Origin: Agaribacillus aureus
GTDB lineage: Bacteria > Bacteroidota > Bacteroidia > Cytophagales > Cyclobacteriaceae
Reading direction: 5' to 3'
Assembly: GCA_030442055.1 (NCBI GenBank)
Contig: JAUJEB010000001.1
Span: 682,001-746,000, forward strand
DNA: 64,000 nt
The notes under the pieces were generated by a model, which was given only the letters and a program-made list of their open reading frames with translations, was not told the origin of the DNA and did no database searches. Both the position numbers and the translations under genes were made by a program. Shown here piece by piece: positions 27,004-35,217 of this stretch (the first letter of the stretch is position 1; every line of letters starts with the position of its first letter).

Positions 27004-28419
27004 GTGATTAAAAGAAAAGCAAACTTTTGGGATAATAAAAACCAAATATTAGAACAATTGATTGATTCCGTAGTCATTATCAATGGTCTCGGGGAGATTA
27101 CCTTTTATAATTATGCCGCGGAAAAGATGTTTGGGTATAGCAAGGTGGAAGTACTCGGTAAAAATATTAAGATGATCGCTCCTATTCGATGCCAAACACA
27201 TGGTGACTGCCATGTCGAAGACGGTAAAAAAAACCAGATCGACAAAACCACAGCAAAGTCGGGTGATATAGAACTGGCACATAAAAGCGGATCCGTTTTT
27301 TGGGGGAATTTATCATTAAGCAGGCTGGAATTACGTGGACAAATTCAATACATGGTCATTATTAGGGATATTACAGATGAAGTATTGCTAAAGGAAAGGT
27401 TTAGACAGACGCTGGAACAGGCGGTGGACTCCGTAGTTACCATTGATTCAAATAAAACGATAAATTTTTTTAACAACGCAGCAGAGCAAATGTTCGGTTA
27501 TAGCAAAGATGAAGTAATCGGCAAAAATGTAAAAGTGATCGTGTCACCGGAACATCAGGACCATCATGATTCATATGTAGATGCTAATATGACAACCGGG
27601 ATCAATAAAGTAGTTGGGCTAGGTAGAGACCTGGAAATGGTGCGTAAAAACGGATCAAAATTCTGGGGAAATCTGTCTTTGTGCAAAGTAGATGTTGGCG
27701 GAGAAATCCAATACACTGCTTTTATTAAGGACATAACCAGAAATATAGAAGAAGACAAGATCAGATACCTGGCCGTTCTTGAAGGCCAGGAAGAGGAGAG
27801 AAAAAGAATTGCTATGGAATTGCATGACGGGGTTGGTCAAATAATTACCTCCATACAATTCCGGCTTGGATCTTTAAATCAGAGTGCTGGCGACAAGAAT
27901 GTTGCCAAGAGCCGTAACGAAGCCATAAAATTGTCTGACCTGGTCAATAGCGCAGACCAGGAAATCAGAAGGATTTCCAACAATTTAAGCCCTGCTATTC
28001 TTAGCGATTTTGGTATATCCGAAGCTATCAATCATCTGACTGCTTTAATTTTCGCAGATACAGAATTTAAAGTTAAGATAAACTGCACCGTTAAAGAAAG
28101 AAGATTTAGCAGCATGTTGGAGGTAACCGTATTTAGGGTCATCCAGGAATTATTAAATAATATAAGAAAGCATTCCAACGCTAAAAATGTGTCGATAGAC
28201 GTTGCCGAAGAAAAAGCATCTATTAGGATCAGGGTGAAAGACGATGGAATGGGATTCGACTTAAAGGCCATTAACATGTATGCGAAGAGCAACCAGGGCA
28301 TATCCAATTTGAATCACAGGGTAAAACTGCTAAACGGGATGGTTCATATCAATACCGCTCCTGGCAAAGGATGTGAAGTAGTGATAGGAATTCCTGCGGA
28401 GGATAGGAAAAAAGATTAA
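27004..28419 (+). CDS. PAS-PAS sensor histidine kinase (HisKA_3, FixL-like second PAS)
   Basis: Soluble sensor kinase of 471 residues, no membrane segment. PAS1 spans about 12-128, PAS2 about 135-250, then a HisKA_3 dimerisation domain (RKRIAMELHDGVGQI, phospho-His274) and HATPase_c (NNIRKHSN, DDGMGFD, to the end). In PAS2 the phrase HHDSY and GLGRDLE place His188 and Arg208 at the 20-residue spacing of the haem-contacting His200 and Arg220 of Bradyrhizobium FixL; PAS1 has THGDCH at the matching place. Oxygen or haem sensing is thus plausible but unproven. The GTG at 27004 is the only usable start; an upstream stop at 26947 closes the frame. The likely partner is the NarL-type regulator at 25949. 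Confidence 0.9.
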   Translation: MIKRKANFWDNKNQILEQLIDSVVIINGLGEITFYNYAAEKMFGYSKVEVLGKNIKMIAPIRCQTHGDCHVEDGKKNQIDKTTAKSGDIELAHKSGSVFWGNLSLSRLELRGQIQYMVIIRDITDEVLLKERFRQTLEQAVDSVVTIDSNKTINFFNNAAEQMFGYSKDEVIGKNVKVIVSPEHQDHHDSYVDANMTTGINKVVGLGRDLEMVRKNGSKFWGNLSLCKVDVGGEIQYTAFIKDITRNIEEDKIRYLAVLEGQEEERKRIAMELHDGVGQIITSIQFRLGSLNQSAGDKNVAKSRNEAIKLSDLVNSADQEIRRISNNLSPAILSDFGISEAINHLTALIFADTEFKVKINCTVKERRFSSMLEVTVFRVIQELLNNIRKHSNAKNVSIDVAEEKASIRIRVKDDGMGFDLKAINMYAKSNQGISNLNHRVKLLNGMVHINTAPGKGCEVVIGIPAEDRKKD

Positions 28420-28919
28420 AATATAGGCCTGCATTCGAAGACCAGGTAATTGCAAATTAATACCTTACCCCAAAGATCCCTCCCGGCAGATCAGGCAGTA
28501 TCTCTCAAATTTCTATTTAAAAAGCCAAAATGAACGTATCTCAAAATTGTATAGTAATAATCAAAATTTTGACATACCGGGATCAATTTAGGAAATACCC
28601 GTTTAAAAGTTACACAATCCAAATAAATACGGTTTAAAAGAAAACAAAAAACTTGGGACCGCCCCGGCCTAAATCGCCACATCTAAACCGAAAAGATAGA
28701 ATTTATTCCCTATATCATCTGAACCCTATTCCCTACAAGGACTGGTTATTATTCACCATAGACATGAATTTTCTCAAAAATTAATGTTACATAGGTTTTG
28801 ATCGGCCTTTTAATGCAGTCAATAGTGAAATTTTAATACACGTAATTTGGATTTCATAATCTAATAATTATGAAAATTCAGATCAGTTATTCCGCTTATT
28901 TTTAGAATATGGAAAGATT
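28420..28919. other. Intergenic region, 500 bases, with repeat and dyad
   Basis: Holds the right copy of the direct repeat and, at 28852-28875, an inverted repeat TTTCATAAT / ATTATGAAA (6-base loop) 45 bases before the transducer start. A remnant frame (FYLKSQNERISKLYSNN) is present but broken. The dyad is degraded in the left copy. It probably carries the promoter of the chemosensory operon. Confidence 0.5.
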
Positions 28920-28985
28920 ATGAAATATAGGAAAAGTGTTAAGGTTAATCTCTTATCGGTCTTTGGGGCGATTTTAGTTTTATCC
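28495..28985 (+). repeat. Right copy of imperfect direct repeat (pre-transducer segment)
   Basis: Counterpart of 25295-25760; it runs into the first about 60 bases of the intact transducer gene. The spacing between copies is about 3.2 kb. Boundaries are approximate because the similarity is patchy. Confidence 0.65.
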
Positions 28986-31118
28986 CTACTATTACCTGTA
29001 TGGGGACTATATAATGTCAACAAAATTATGAATTATCAATCGGCCAGGGAAACATTTTATCATATAAATAATTTGGTCTCACAACTGGGAAGGACAGAGA
29101 AAGGTTTTTTGATCGAAGAAAGTAAACACCCGGAATTCATGCAAACCGGTGAGAGCAAATACCTAACCGAGAGCGTGGAAATAGCGGATCGTATTCGAAA
29201 TAAAATGAAAGACCTCGGAGAGCATAAAACCACCTTTGATCTTAATATCGAGAAGCACTTAAATGAAATAACCAGGTCTTTAATACAGTACTCTCAGAAA
29301 CTTAACCAACTGGCAGTTAATATCAGAAGCCGCAGGTTCTATAACCTTCCCACTGAAGAGGGGCCAATTGCCGCCAGCCTTGACATGGACCAATCAGGTC
29401 TCCCATACAATAGATCTTTAATGTTATTGCTAAGGATATATAAGAGAGACTTTTTATTGACCAGGGATCCAAGCTATCAGTCAAAATTTGAAAATACTAT
29501 CCAAGATTTTAAATCTACCTTAATGAGATCAGATGTAGGATCTCTTTCCGGAATTTCTGTAACGGAAAGAGATGAGCTATTAAAATGGGTAGACAATTAT
29601 CAACACGGGTTTAACCAAATTGTAAAAACCGAGCAAGAAATAGGGCTAAATGAAAAGGAAGGGGCACAAGGTGAATTAAGAGAAGCAGCACTCCAATTGA
29701 ACCATCAGTTGGAAGCAGTTAACAATGACCTGAGCCGAGCACAAGATGAGATTAACTACACGGTCTTATTCCAGGGAATTTTAATCTTTATTTTTTCGCT
29801 GACAACCGGAGCCCTGTTGGGCGTAATATTCTCCAGTAGACTTTCCAACCGAATTTCTTTAATAAAGGATAGCATTGTAAAGTTGTCGGAGGGCAACTTC
29901 CCGGAAAAAAAATCAATGACCGGGCAGGATGAATTAATTGATATACAGCAGGCTATTAATGATCTGACCGAAAGAATAAAATCAGCGGCTGATTTTGCTA
30001 AAAAAATTGGTGACGGAGAATTAGATACCAGCAGCAGCAAAAACTTAAATCAAGGGGTGTTGGAGGAAGCATTATTAACCATGCATAAAAAATTGCAAGA
30101 TTCGATGCAAGAAGATGAAAAACGCAATTGGGTTGTCAATGGTTTAGCCAAGTTTTCCGAAATACTTGGAAATGATCTGAAAGACCTGACTAGTCTCTCT
30201 CAAACAATTATCCGCAACCTGGTTAAATATTTGGGGATCAATCAGGGAGGATTGTTTATTGTCAAGGACAACCAGGAAAATGAAACATACCTGGAGCTTA
30301 TGGCTTGCTATGCCTGGGAAAGAGAAAAATATACTAAAAAAAAGATCCTGATCGGAGAAGGATTGACTGGACAATGTTGGCAGGAAAAGAAGGAGATCTA
30401 CCTAACTGATCTTCCGGATAACTATATCAAAATTACCTCCGGTCTTGGACAGACCAACCCCGGAAGTATATTGATCGTGCCATTAAAGGTGCAGGAAGAA
30501 GTCTTTGGCGTGATCGAATTGGCTTCTTTAAATGAATTTCCGGATTATCAAAGGGAATTTATCTTAAAATTAGCTGAAAACATTGCCACCACCCTTTCAA
30601 GTGTTAAAGTAAATTCCAAGACGCTGCTTTTACTGGAACAATTCCAGACTCAAGCCGAGGTGATGCGTACCCAGGAGGAAGAAATGCGTCAGAATACGGA
30701 AGAATTAAAAGCCACACAAGAAAATCTGAGTAAAAAATTAAAAGAGATAGAAGCCGAAAAACAGAAAAACACGGCCATTCTGGAAGGCTCGGTGGATGGT
30801 GTGATCTCGTTTGACATGCGGGGAATAATTGATTTTGTCAACCATGCCGGAGAAGAAATTTTATGCCTTGACAGGTCGGATATCATAGGTAGGAATATTG
30901 GTGAATTTATGCCTGTCGAGCTGAATATCAATGGACATGGCAAGGCATTTTATGCAGGCAGCAACGGATCAAAAGAAATTGAGGTAAGAACAGAAATGGC
31001 TTTTAAAAACCGGTTTGATGAGGAGGTTGAAGTATTGGGCACACTGTCGCTGGCAAAGGTAGAAGACAATACTTACTATACTCTTTTTTTACAAAATATA
31101 ACGGTGGATCTGTTTTAA
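28920..31118 (+). CDS. Membrane HAMP-GAF-PAS transducer without an output domain
   Basis: 732-residue inner-membrane sensor. TM1 is about 11-31, a long helical periplasmic part about 32-278, TM2 about 280-302 (GILIFIFSLTTGALLGVIF), HAMP-like region to about 355, GAF domain about 405-560 (GEGLTGQCWQEKK, GSILIVPLKV), coiled coil about 570-625 and a C-terminal PAS about 628-730 (NTAILEGSVDGVISFDMRG). It stops there: no kinase, cyclase or methyl-accepting domain follows. It is the first gene of the chemosensory operon, 12 bases before the CheZ-like gene. The coiled coil plus PAS may work by contacting CheA/CheW or the separate kinase-like protein at 39698 (inference). Confidence 0.85.
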   Translation: MKYRKSVKVNLLSVFGAILVLSLLLPVWGLYNVNKIMNYQSARETFYHINNLVSQLGRTEKGFLIEESKHPEFMQTGESKYLTESVEIADRIRNKMKDLGEHKTTFDLNIEKHLNEITRSLIQYSQKLNQLAVNIRSRRFYNLPTEEGPIAASLDMDQSGLPYNRSLMLLLRIYKRDFLLTRDPSYQSKFENTIQDFKSTLMRSDVGSLSGISVTERDELLKWVDNYQHGFNQIVKTEQEIGLNEKEGAQGELREAALQLNHQLEAVNNDLSRAQDEINYTVLFQGILIFIFSLTTGALLGVIFSSRLSNRISLIKDSIVKLSEGNFPEKKSMTGQDELIDIQQAINDLTERIKSAADFAKKIGDGELDTSSSKNLNQGVLEEALLTMHKKLQDSMQEDEKRNWVVNGLAKFSEILGNDLKDLTSLSQTIIRNLVKYLGINQGGLFIVKDNQENETYLELMACYAWEREKYTKKKILIGEGLTGQCWQEKKEIYLTDLPDNYIKITSGLGQTNPGSILIVPLKVQEEVFGVIELASLNEFPDYQREFILKLAENIATTLSSVKVNSKTLLLLEQFQTQAEVMRTQEEEMRQNTEELKATQENLSKKLKEIEAEKQKNTAILEGSVDGVISFDMRGIIDFVNHAGEEILCLDRSDIIGRNIGEFMPVELNINGHGKAFYAGSNGSKEIEVRTEMAFKNRFDEEVEVLGTLSLAKVEDNTYYTLFLQNITVDLF

Positions 31119-31130
31119 ACCCCTTTTACA

Positions 31131-31871
31131 TTGGCACAAATAAATGACAAAATAAACGAGGAATTTTCGATCGCTATCGGGCAATTACTAGACGGTATCA
31201 TGCTGGCAAACAACAATATTGATGAACTAATAAAGATCTCCGCGGAAGATTTCCTCAGGTGGACATCACACATTAAAGCTTTTCATAAGTTTATTAATGG
31301 CCTGGCTCATGACAGCAATAAACCGTTGCTCAATGACAATCTTTCCCTAATGGTAAAAGATCTTCAGTTTCACGACATTATAAGCCAGAAACTACGTCAT
31401 ATTCAATCTGTTTTTAGTACGCTGAAAACAGAATTCAAACAATTGCTTAATGGCGATATCACCATAGACAAAGCGCTTTACGTTTACGCATTTCCCGATA
31501 TCTTATTGCTGGATAGAGCACTCTTTGACTTTATTATTGAAGAGTACAAGACTTCTACTGAAAACCTAAAACAGGAGTTGTCTAATCTTTGGAAAGAAGA
31601 AAAAATCAGGGATTTACTTAAAAGTGAAGTCTTGGTCATGAGCAGAAAAAGTGAATTTTATACACTAGCTGTTCAAGTATCCAATTGCCTGGCAAATTTA
31701 AATACCCTTGCCACACCAATGCTATTGAGGGAAAAAAATATACTGCGAAGGGACCAGGTGCTGGACAAAGTTAAAAAGGGATTTACCATGAGATCAGAAC
31801 GAATGATCTATAACCAAGTATTCAAAAAAGGAAACGATGAAAATGAAACCGTTGATATCGATTTATTTTAA
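31131..31871 (+). CDS. CheZ-like protein (putative CheY phosphatase)
   Basis: 246-residue helical cytoplasmic protein directly before cheY. No close family was recognised from the whole sequence, but residues 80-92 read FHDIISQKLRHI, matching the catalytic helix of CheZ (FQDLTGQ): Asp82-x3-Gln86 corresponds to Asp143-x3-Gln147 of E. coli CheZ. The flanking sequence is helical as in CheZ. A phosphatase for the neighbouring CheY is the natural reading. The TTG at 31131 is taken as start because the frame begins there and the gap to the transducer is only 12 bases. It could instead be another chemotaxis adaptor. Confidence 0.55.
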   Translation: MAQINDKINEEFSIAIGQLLDGIMLANNNIDELIKISAEDFLRWTSHIKAFHKFINGLAHDSNKPLLNDNLSLMVKDLQFHDIISQKLRHIQSVFSTLKTEFKQLLNGDITIDKALYVYAFPDILLLDRALFDFIIEEYKTSTENLKQELSNLWKEEKIRDLLKSEVLVMSRKSEFYTLAVQVSNCLANLNTLATPMLLREKNILRRDQVLDKVKKGFTMRSERMIYNQVFKKGNDENETVDIDLF

Positions 31872-31883
31872 TTCTATAGTATC

Positions 31884-32249
31884 ATGAACAAAACAATCTT
31901 AATTGCCGATGATTCGGAGAGTATTAGACAATTAGTGAGTGCCACACTTGAAAGTTCGGGATATAGTGTACTGGTAAGTGTGGATGGAGAAGATGCATTA
32001 ACCTATCTGGATGGAAGTATTATTGATTTGGTAATAACCGATCTGAATATGCCAAAATTAGATGGCATTGGTGTTGTAAAAGGGATAAGAGAAAAGGAGC
32101 AATATAAATTCATCCCGGTGCTTATGCTTACTACCGAATCCCAGGCCTCCAAAAAAGAAGCAGCAAAAAAAGCCGGTGCCACCGGGTGGATCGTGAAGCC
32201 TTTTGTTGAAGATAAATTGTTGGCGGTGGTAAAAAAAGTACTCCGATAA
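31884..32249 (+). CDS. cheY: CheY-like single-domain response regulator
   Basis: 121-residue receiver domain alone. All key residues are present: Asp9-Asp10 (IADDSES), phospho-acceptor Asp53 (VITDLNMPKLDG), Thr83/Thr84 (LMLTTES) and Lys105 (WIVKPF). It would receive phosphate from CheA and act on a motor or other effector. It sits 12 bases after the CheZ-like gene and just before the STAS gene. Confidence 0.93.
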   Translation: MNKTILIADDSESIRQLVSATLESSGYSVLVSVDGEDALTYLDGSIIDLVITDLNMPKLDGIGVVKGIREKEQYKFIPVLMLTTESQASKKEAAKKAGATGWIVKPFVEDKLLAVVKKVLR

Positions 32250-32266
32250 ATAAACCGTAACATTTG

Positions 32267-32545
32267 ATGTCTGCAAAGGGAAACGAAAATAAGGGAGACG
32301 GAAATATCAGAATTTCCGGAGACATTACCATTATCAATGTCAAAAAACTACATCAGGAAATAGATAGGAAGTTGCAGGTTCACAACAAGTTAAAGGTGAC
32401 TGTGGAAAACCTCCTGACCTTTGACCTGGCTTTCATCCAATTATTGCACACCTTAAAAAGAAAGCGGTCACTGACTTTGAATATTAATATCAGCAAGGAG
32501 CAGGAGAATACGCTGAAAAGATTTGGTTTTCACGGTCTGTTGTAA
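32267..32545 (+). CDS. STAS-domain protein
   Basis: 92-residue STAS domain (anti-sigma-antagonist fold): strands IRISGDITIINVKKLHQEID and LKVTVENLLTFDLAFIQLL. In spoIIAA-type antagonists the loop before the second helix has DS(S/T) with a phosphorylated Ser; here it is D-L-A, so regulation by phosphorylation at that site is not expected. The ATG at 32267 is chosen over the TTG one codon earlier. Placed between cheY and cheA, it is likely an adaptor in the same pathway. Confidence 0.8.
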   Translation: MSAKGNENKGDGNIRISGDITIINVKKLHQEIDRKLQVHNKLKVTVENLLTFDLAFIQLLHTLKRKRSLTLNINISKEQENTLKRFGFHGLL

Positions 32546-32558
32546 AAATTATTTCGAG

Positions 32559-34646
32559 ATGGATAGCTACCAGGAACATTATTTAATAGAAGCGACGGAG
32601 TTGATCAGCAACCTGGAAAACGCTTTACTGGTGTTGGAAAAAACGCCTGATGACAAATCTCAGGTTGAAGAAGTTTTCAGGATCATGCATACCTTAAAAG
32701 GAGGAGCCGGAATGTTTGGGTTTCAAAAAATCGAAGAGCTTACGCATTATTTAGAAAACATATATGATCTGATCAGAGACAATAAATTAGCAACAACAGC
32801 ACAAATATTAGATGTAACACTGAGTACGGTAGATCATCTTACCGCCTTACTGTATGATGCTGAATGTAAAGAAGAAATAAATAAGGAAAATCACGCCCGG
32901 ATAAAAAATGAAATAGACATTATTGTTAAAGCGATCGGAATCACGGAGGCTACTGCCGAAAGAACCCATTCCCAAAAAGAGGTTGTTTCCAATGCCAGTG
33001 CTTTATATCATATAGTTTTCAAACCTAATAAAGAAATTTTTGCAAATGGGACCAACCCGTTATTTATTGTAGAAGACCTGTTGGCATTAGGAGACGGAAG
33101 AGCTTTTGCCAGAACAACGCGCATTCCTCCTTTTGATAAAATTAATCCAGAGAAATGTTTCGTCTATTGGGATTTGTTAATATTTACCGGAACTCCGGTC
33201 GAAGAAATAAAGGACGTCTTCATTTTTATTGAGGACCAGTGCGAAATTGCCGTCAATAAAGTTTGCGCGTTTAACATTTTTGAAAATAACCAGATTGACC
33301 TAAAACTTTTCGAAAATCCGAAGACCTTTAACAGTTACCTCGTAGAGATTGCCAGTCGGGCGCCTAAAAAAAAGACAGAAGACCATATCAATAAAAAATC
33401 TGAATTATCCGGTAATACAGGTGTAGTCGCCAGCACAGACGATGATCTGGATATGGGAAACCCTAAAGAGAGGATTAAAAACATTTCAAGTATCAGGGTA
33501 GCTTCTGATAAATTAGACGATTTGATGAATCTGGTCAGTGAGTTGGTGACGACACAGGCAGGTTTAAGCCTTTATTCCGAGCAAAACCCTGACAGGAGGC
33601 TTGAGGTATTTTCCGAAAACATAGAAAAGCTTACCAGACAACTGCGCGATACCGCCTTTAGTATGACTTTGATCCCAATCAATCATCTTTTTCAACGGTT
33701 CAAAAGGTTGGTTAGGGATGTTTCACTACAACTTAATAAAGAGATAGATCTGGTGATCAAAGGAGGTGAAACAGAGCTCGATAAGACGATTATAGAAGCA
33801 TTAGCAGATCCTTTGATGCACATTCTTCGCAATAGTTTAGACCATGGTCTGGAACATGAAGACGAAAGAATAAGCGCCGGTAAGAACAAAACAGGCACCG
33901 TAACTATTTCGGCTTACTATTCAGGGGCAAATGTGCACATTCAGATCAAAGATGATGGCAAAGGCATAGATCAGGAAAAAATAAGGGCCAAGGCTATTGA
34001 AAAAGGTCTCATTGGTAAACATGACAAACTGAATAAAGCAGAAATCCTGGATCTGATATTCGCTCCGGGGTTATCAACGGCTGCACAAATAACGGACGTA
34101 TCGGGCCGGGGAGTTGGAATGGATGTGGTTAGGAAAAATGTAACAAACCTACGAGGCGAGATCCTGGTGGATTCAGAAGTTGGAAAAGGATCTGTGGTCG
34201 AAATTATCCTTCCACTCACACTGTCAATTATTGATGGCTTACTGGTTCAGCTGGAACATACCAAATATGTTATTCCACTGGAAGTAGTAGAAAAATGCCA
34301 CGAATTAAACGCAGGAGAACTTCAGGAAAATATTAATCAATTAGTAACGCTTGATGGAAAGCAAGTTCCGTTTCTGGATCTGCGGGAAGCGTTTGATGCA
34401 GATAAAAATACCGCACCGGAATTAACACAAATTATTGTGGTACACAAGAATCATAAAAGGGTTGGCATATGTGTAGATACCATAATAGGCGAATATCAGG
34501 CGGTACTGAAACCAGTTGGTAAATATTACAGAAACCAGGAATTCATATCCGGGGCCACTATTCTAGGAGATGGAACTATTGCCCTGGTATTGGATACAAA
34601 TAAGATTATTGAACAAAGTATTGGACAAAAAATAGTTGCATTATGA
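32559..34646 (+). CDS. cheA: Chemotaxis histidine kinase CheA
   Basis: Core kinase of the array, 695 residues from the ATG at 32559 (an in-frame TTG at 32523 would overlap the STAS gene). The Hpt domain carries His44 (RIMHTLKGGAGMFGF); residues about 150-290 are a divergent P2-like region; the dimerisation domain starts at SSIRVASDKLDDLMNLVSEL; the ATPase domain has the N box HILRNSLDHGLEH and DDGKGID, GLSTA, GRGVGMDVV; a CheW-like domain completes it (VIPLEVVEKC, VLKPVGKYYRNQ). It overlaps cheW by four bases (ATGA), so translation is coupled. There is no fused receiver. Confidence 0.97.
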   Translation: MDSYQEHYLIEATELISNLENALLVLEKTPDDKSQVEEVFRIMHTLKGGAGMFGFQKIEELTHYLENIYDLIRDNKLATTAQILDVTLSTVDHLTALLYDAECKEEINKENHARIKNEIDIIVKAIGITEATAERTHSQKEVVSNASALYHIVFKPNKEIFANGTNPLFIVEDLLALGDGRAFARTTRIPPFDKINPEKCFVYWDLLIFTGTPVEEIKDVFIFIEDQCEIAVNKVCAFNIFENNQIDLKLFENPKTFNSYLVEIASRAPKKKTEDHINKKSELSGNTGVVASTDDDLDMGNPKERIKNISSIRVASDKLDDLMNLVSELVTTQAGLSLYSEQNPDRRLEVFSENIEKLTRQLRDTAFSMTLIPINHLFQRFKRLVRDVSLQLNKEIDLVIKGGETELDKTIIEALADPLMHILRNSLDHGLEHEDERISAGKNKTGTVTISAYYSGANVHIQIKDDGKGIDQEKIRAKAIEKGLIGKHDKLNKAEILDLIFAPGLSTAAQITDVSGRGVGMDVVRKNVTNLRGEILVDSEVGKGSVVEIILPLTLSIIDGLLVQLEHTKYVIPLEVVEKCHELNAGELQENINQLVTLDGKQVPFLDLREAFDADKNTAPELTQIIVVHKNHKRVGICVDTIIGEYQAVLKPVGKYYRNQEFISGATILGDGTIALVLDTNKIIEQSIGQKIVAL

Positions 34647-35194
34647 ATGTATTTGAACAAAAAGAGATTTCTGCAGCTCAATCATTTTTATCCTTTAGGT
34701 TAGGGAAAGAAATATTTGCTGTGGAAGTGTCAAAAGTAAATGAAATTTTGGAGGTCCCAAAGATCACCAAAATCCCAAAATCACCGGAATATATGACCGG
34801 TGTGATCAATTTGAGAGGTACTGTACTGCCTTTAGTTGACACAAAAATCAAATTTGGAATGAAGCCGGTCGAGTTTACAGTTGACACTTGTATTGTGGTT
34901 TTGGAAATAAAAGTTGATGATGAAAAAATACAGGTGGGAGCATTGGTAGATTCGGTTTTGGAAGTAATGGAAATAGATGAGGCGCAACTTCAACCTTCAC
35001 CAAGTATGGATGCCAAATACAATCTTGATTTTATCGAAGGAATGCTCGAGCTGGATAATAAGTTTATCATGCTGTTGAAAATTGATATGATTTTTTCAAT
35101 AAATGATATCATCGACTTAAAAGAAACGCACGAGGGATCCTCGCCGAAAAAAAACAAGTCAATCAAAAACCCTAATAACCGTGGTAAAAAATAA
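34643..35194 (+). CDS. cheW: Chemotaxis coupling protein CheW
   Basis: 183-residue adaptor linking the receptor to CheA. The SH3-like double barrel is recognisable in [36 protein letters not shown] and [15 protein letters not shown] charged tail of about 20 residues ([18 protein letters not shown]) extends past the usual about 150-160 residue length. It overlaps the end of cheA and lies 23 bases before the MCP gene. Confidence 0.96.
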   Translation: MNVFEQKEISAAQSFLSFRLGKEIFAVEVSKVNEILEVPKITKIPKSPEYMTGVINLRGTVLPLVDTKIKFGMKPVEFTVDTCIVVLEIKVDDEKIQVGALVDSVLEVMEIDEAQLQPSPSMDAKYNLDFIEGMLELDNKFIMLLKIDMIFSINDIIDLKETHEGSSPKKNKSIKNPNNRGKK

Positions 35195-35217
35195 TATTCA
35201 TATCAAAAAATAAAATC

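Noticed and set aside
26893-27007. Short frame MPVVYPNKVIDEHG before the kinase
   Set aside because: It overlaps the kinase start, has no recognisable family and no ribosome-binding signal; too short to support.
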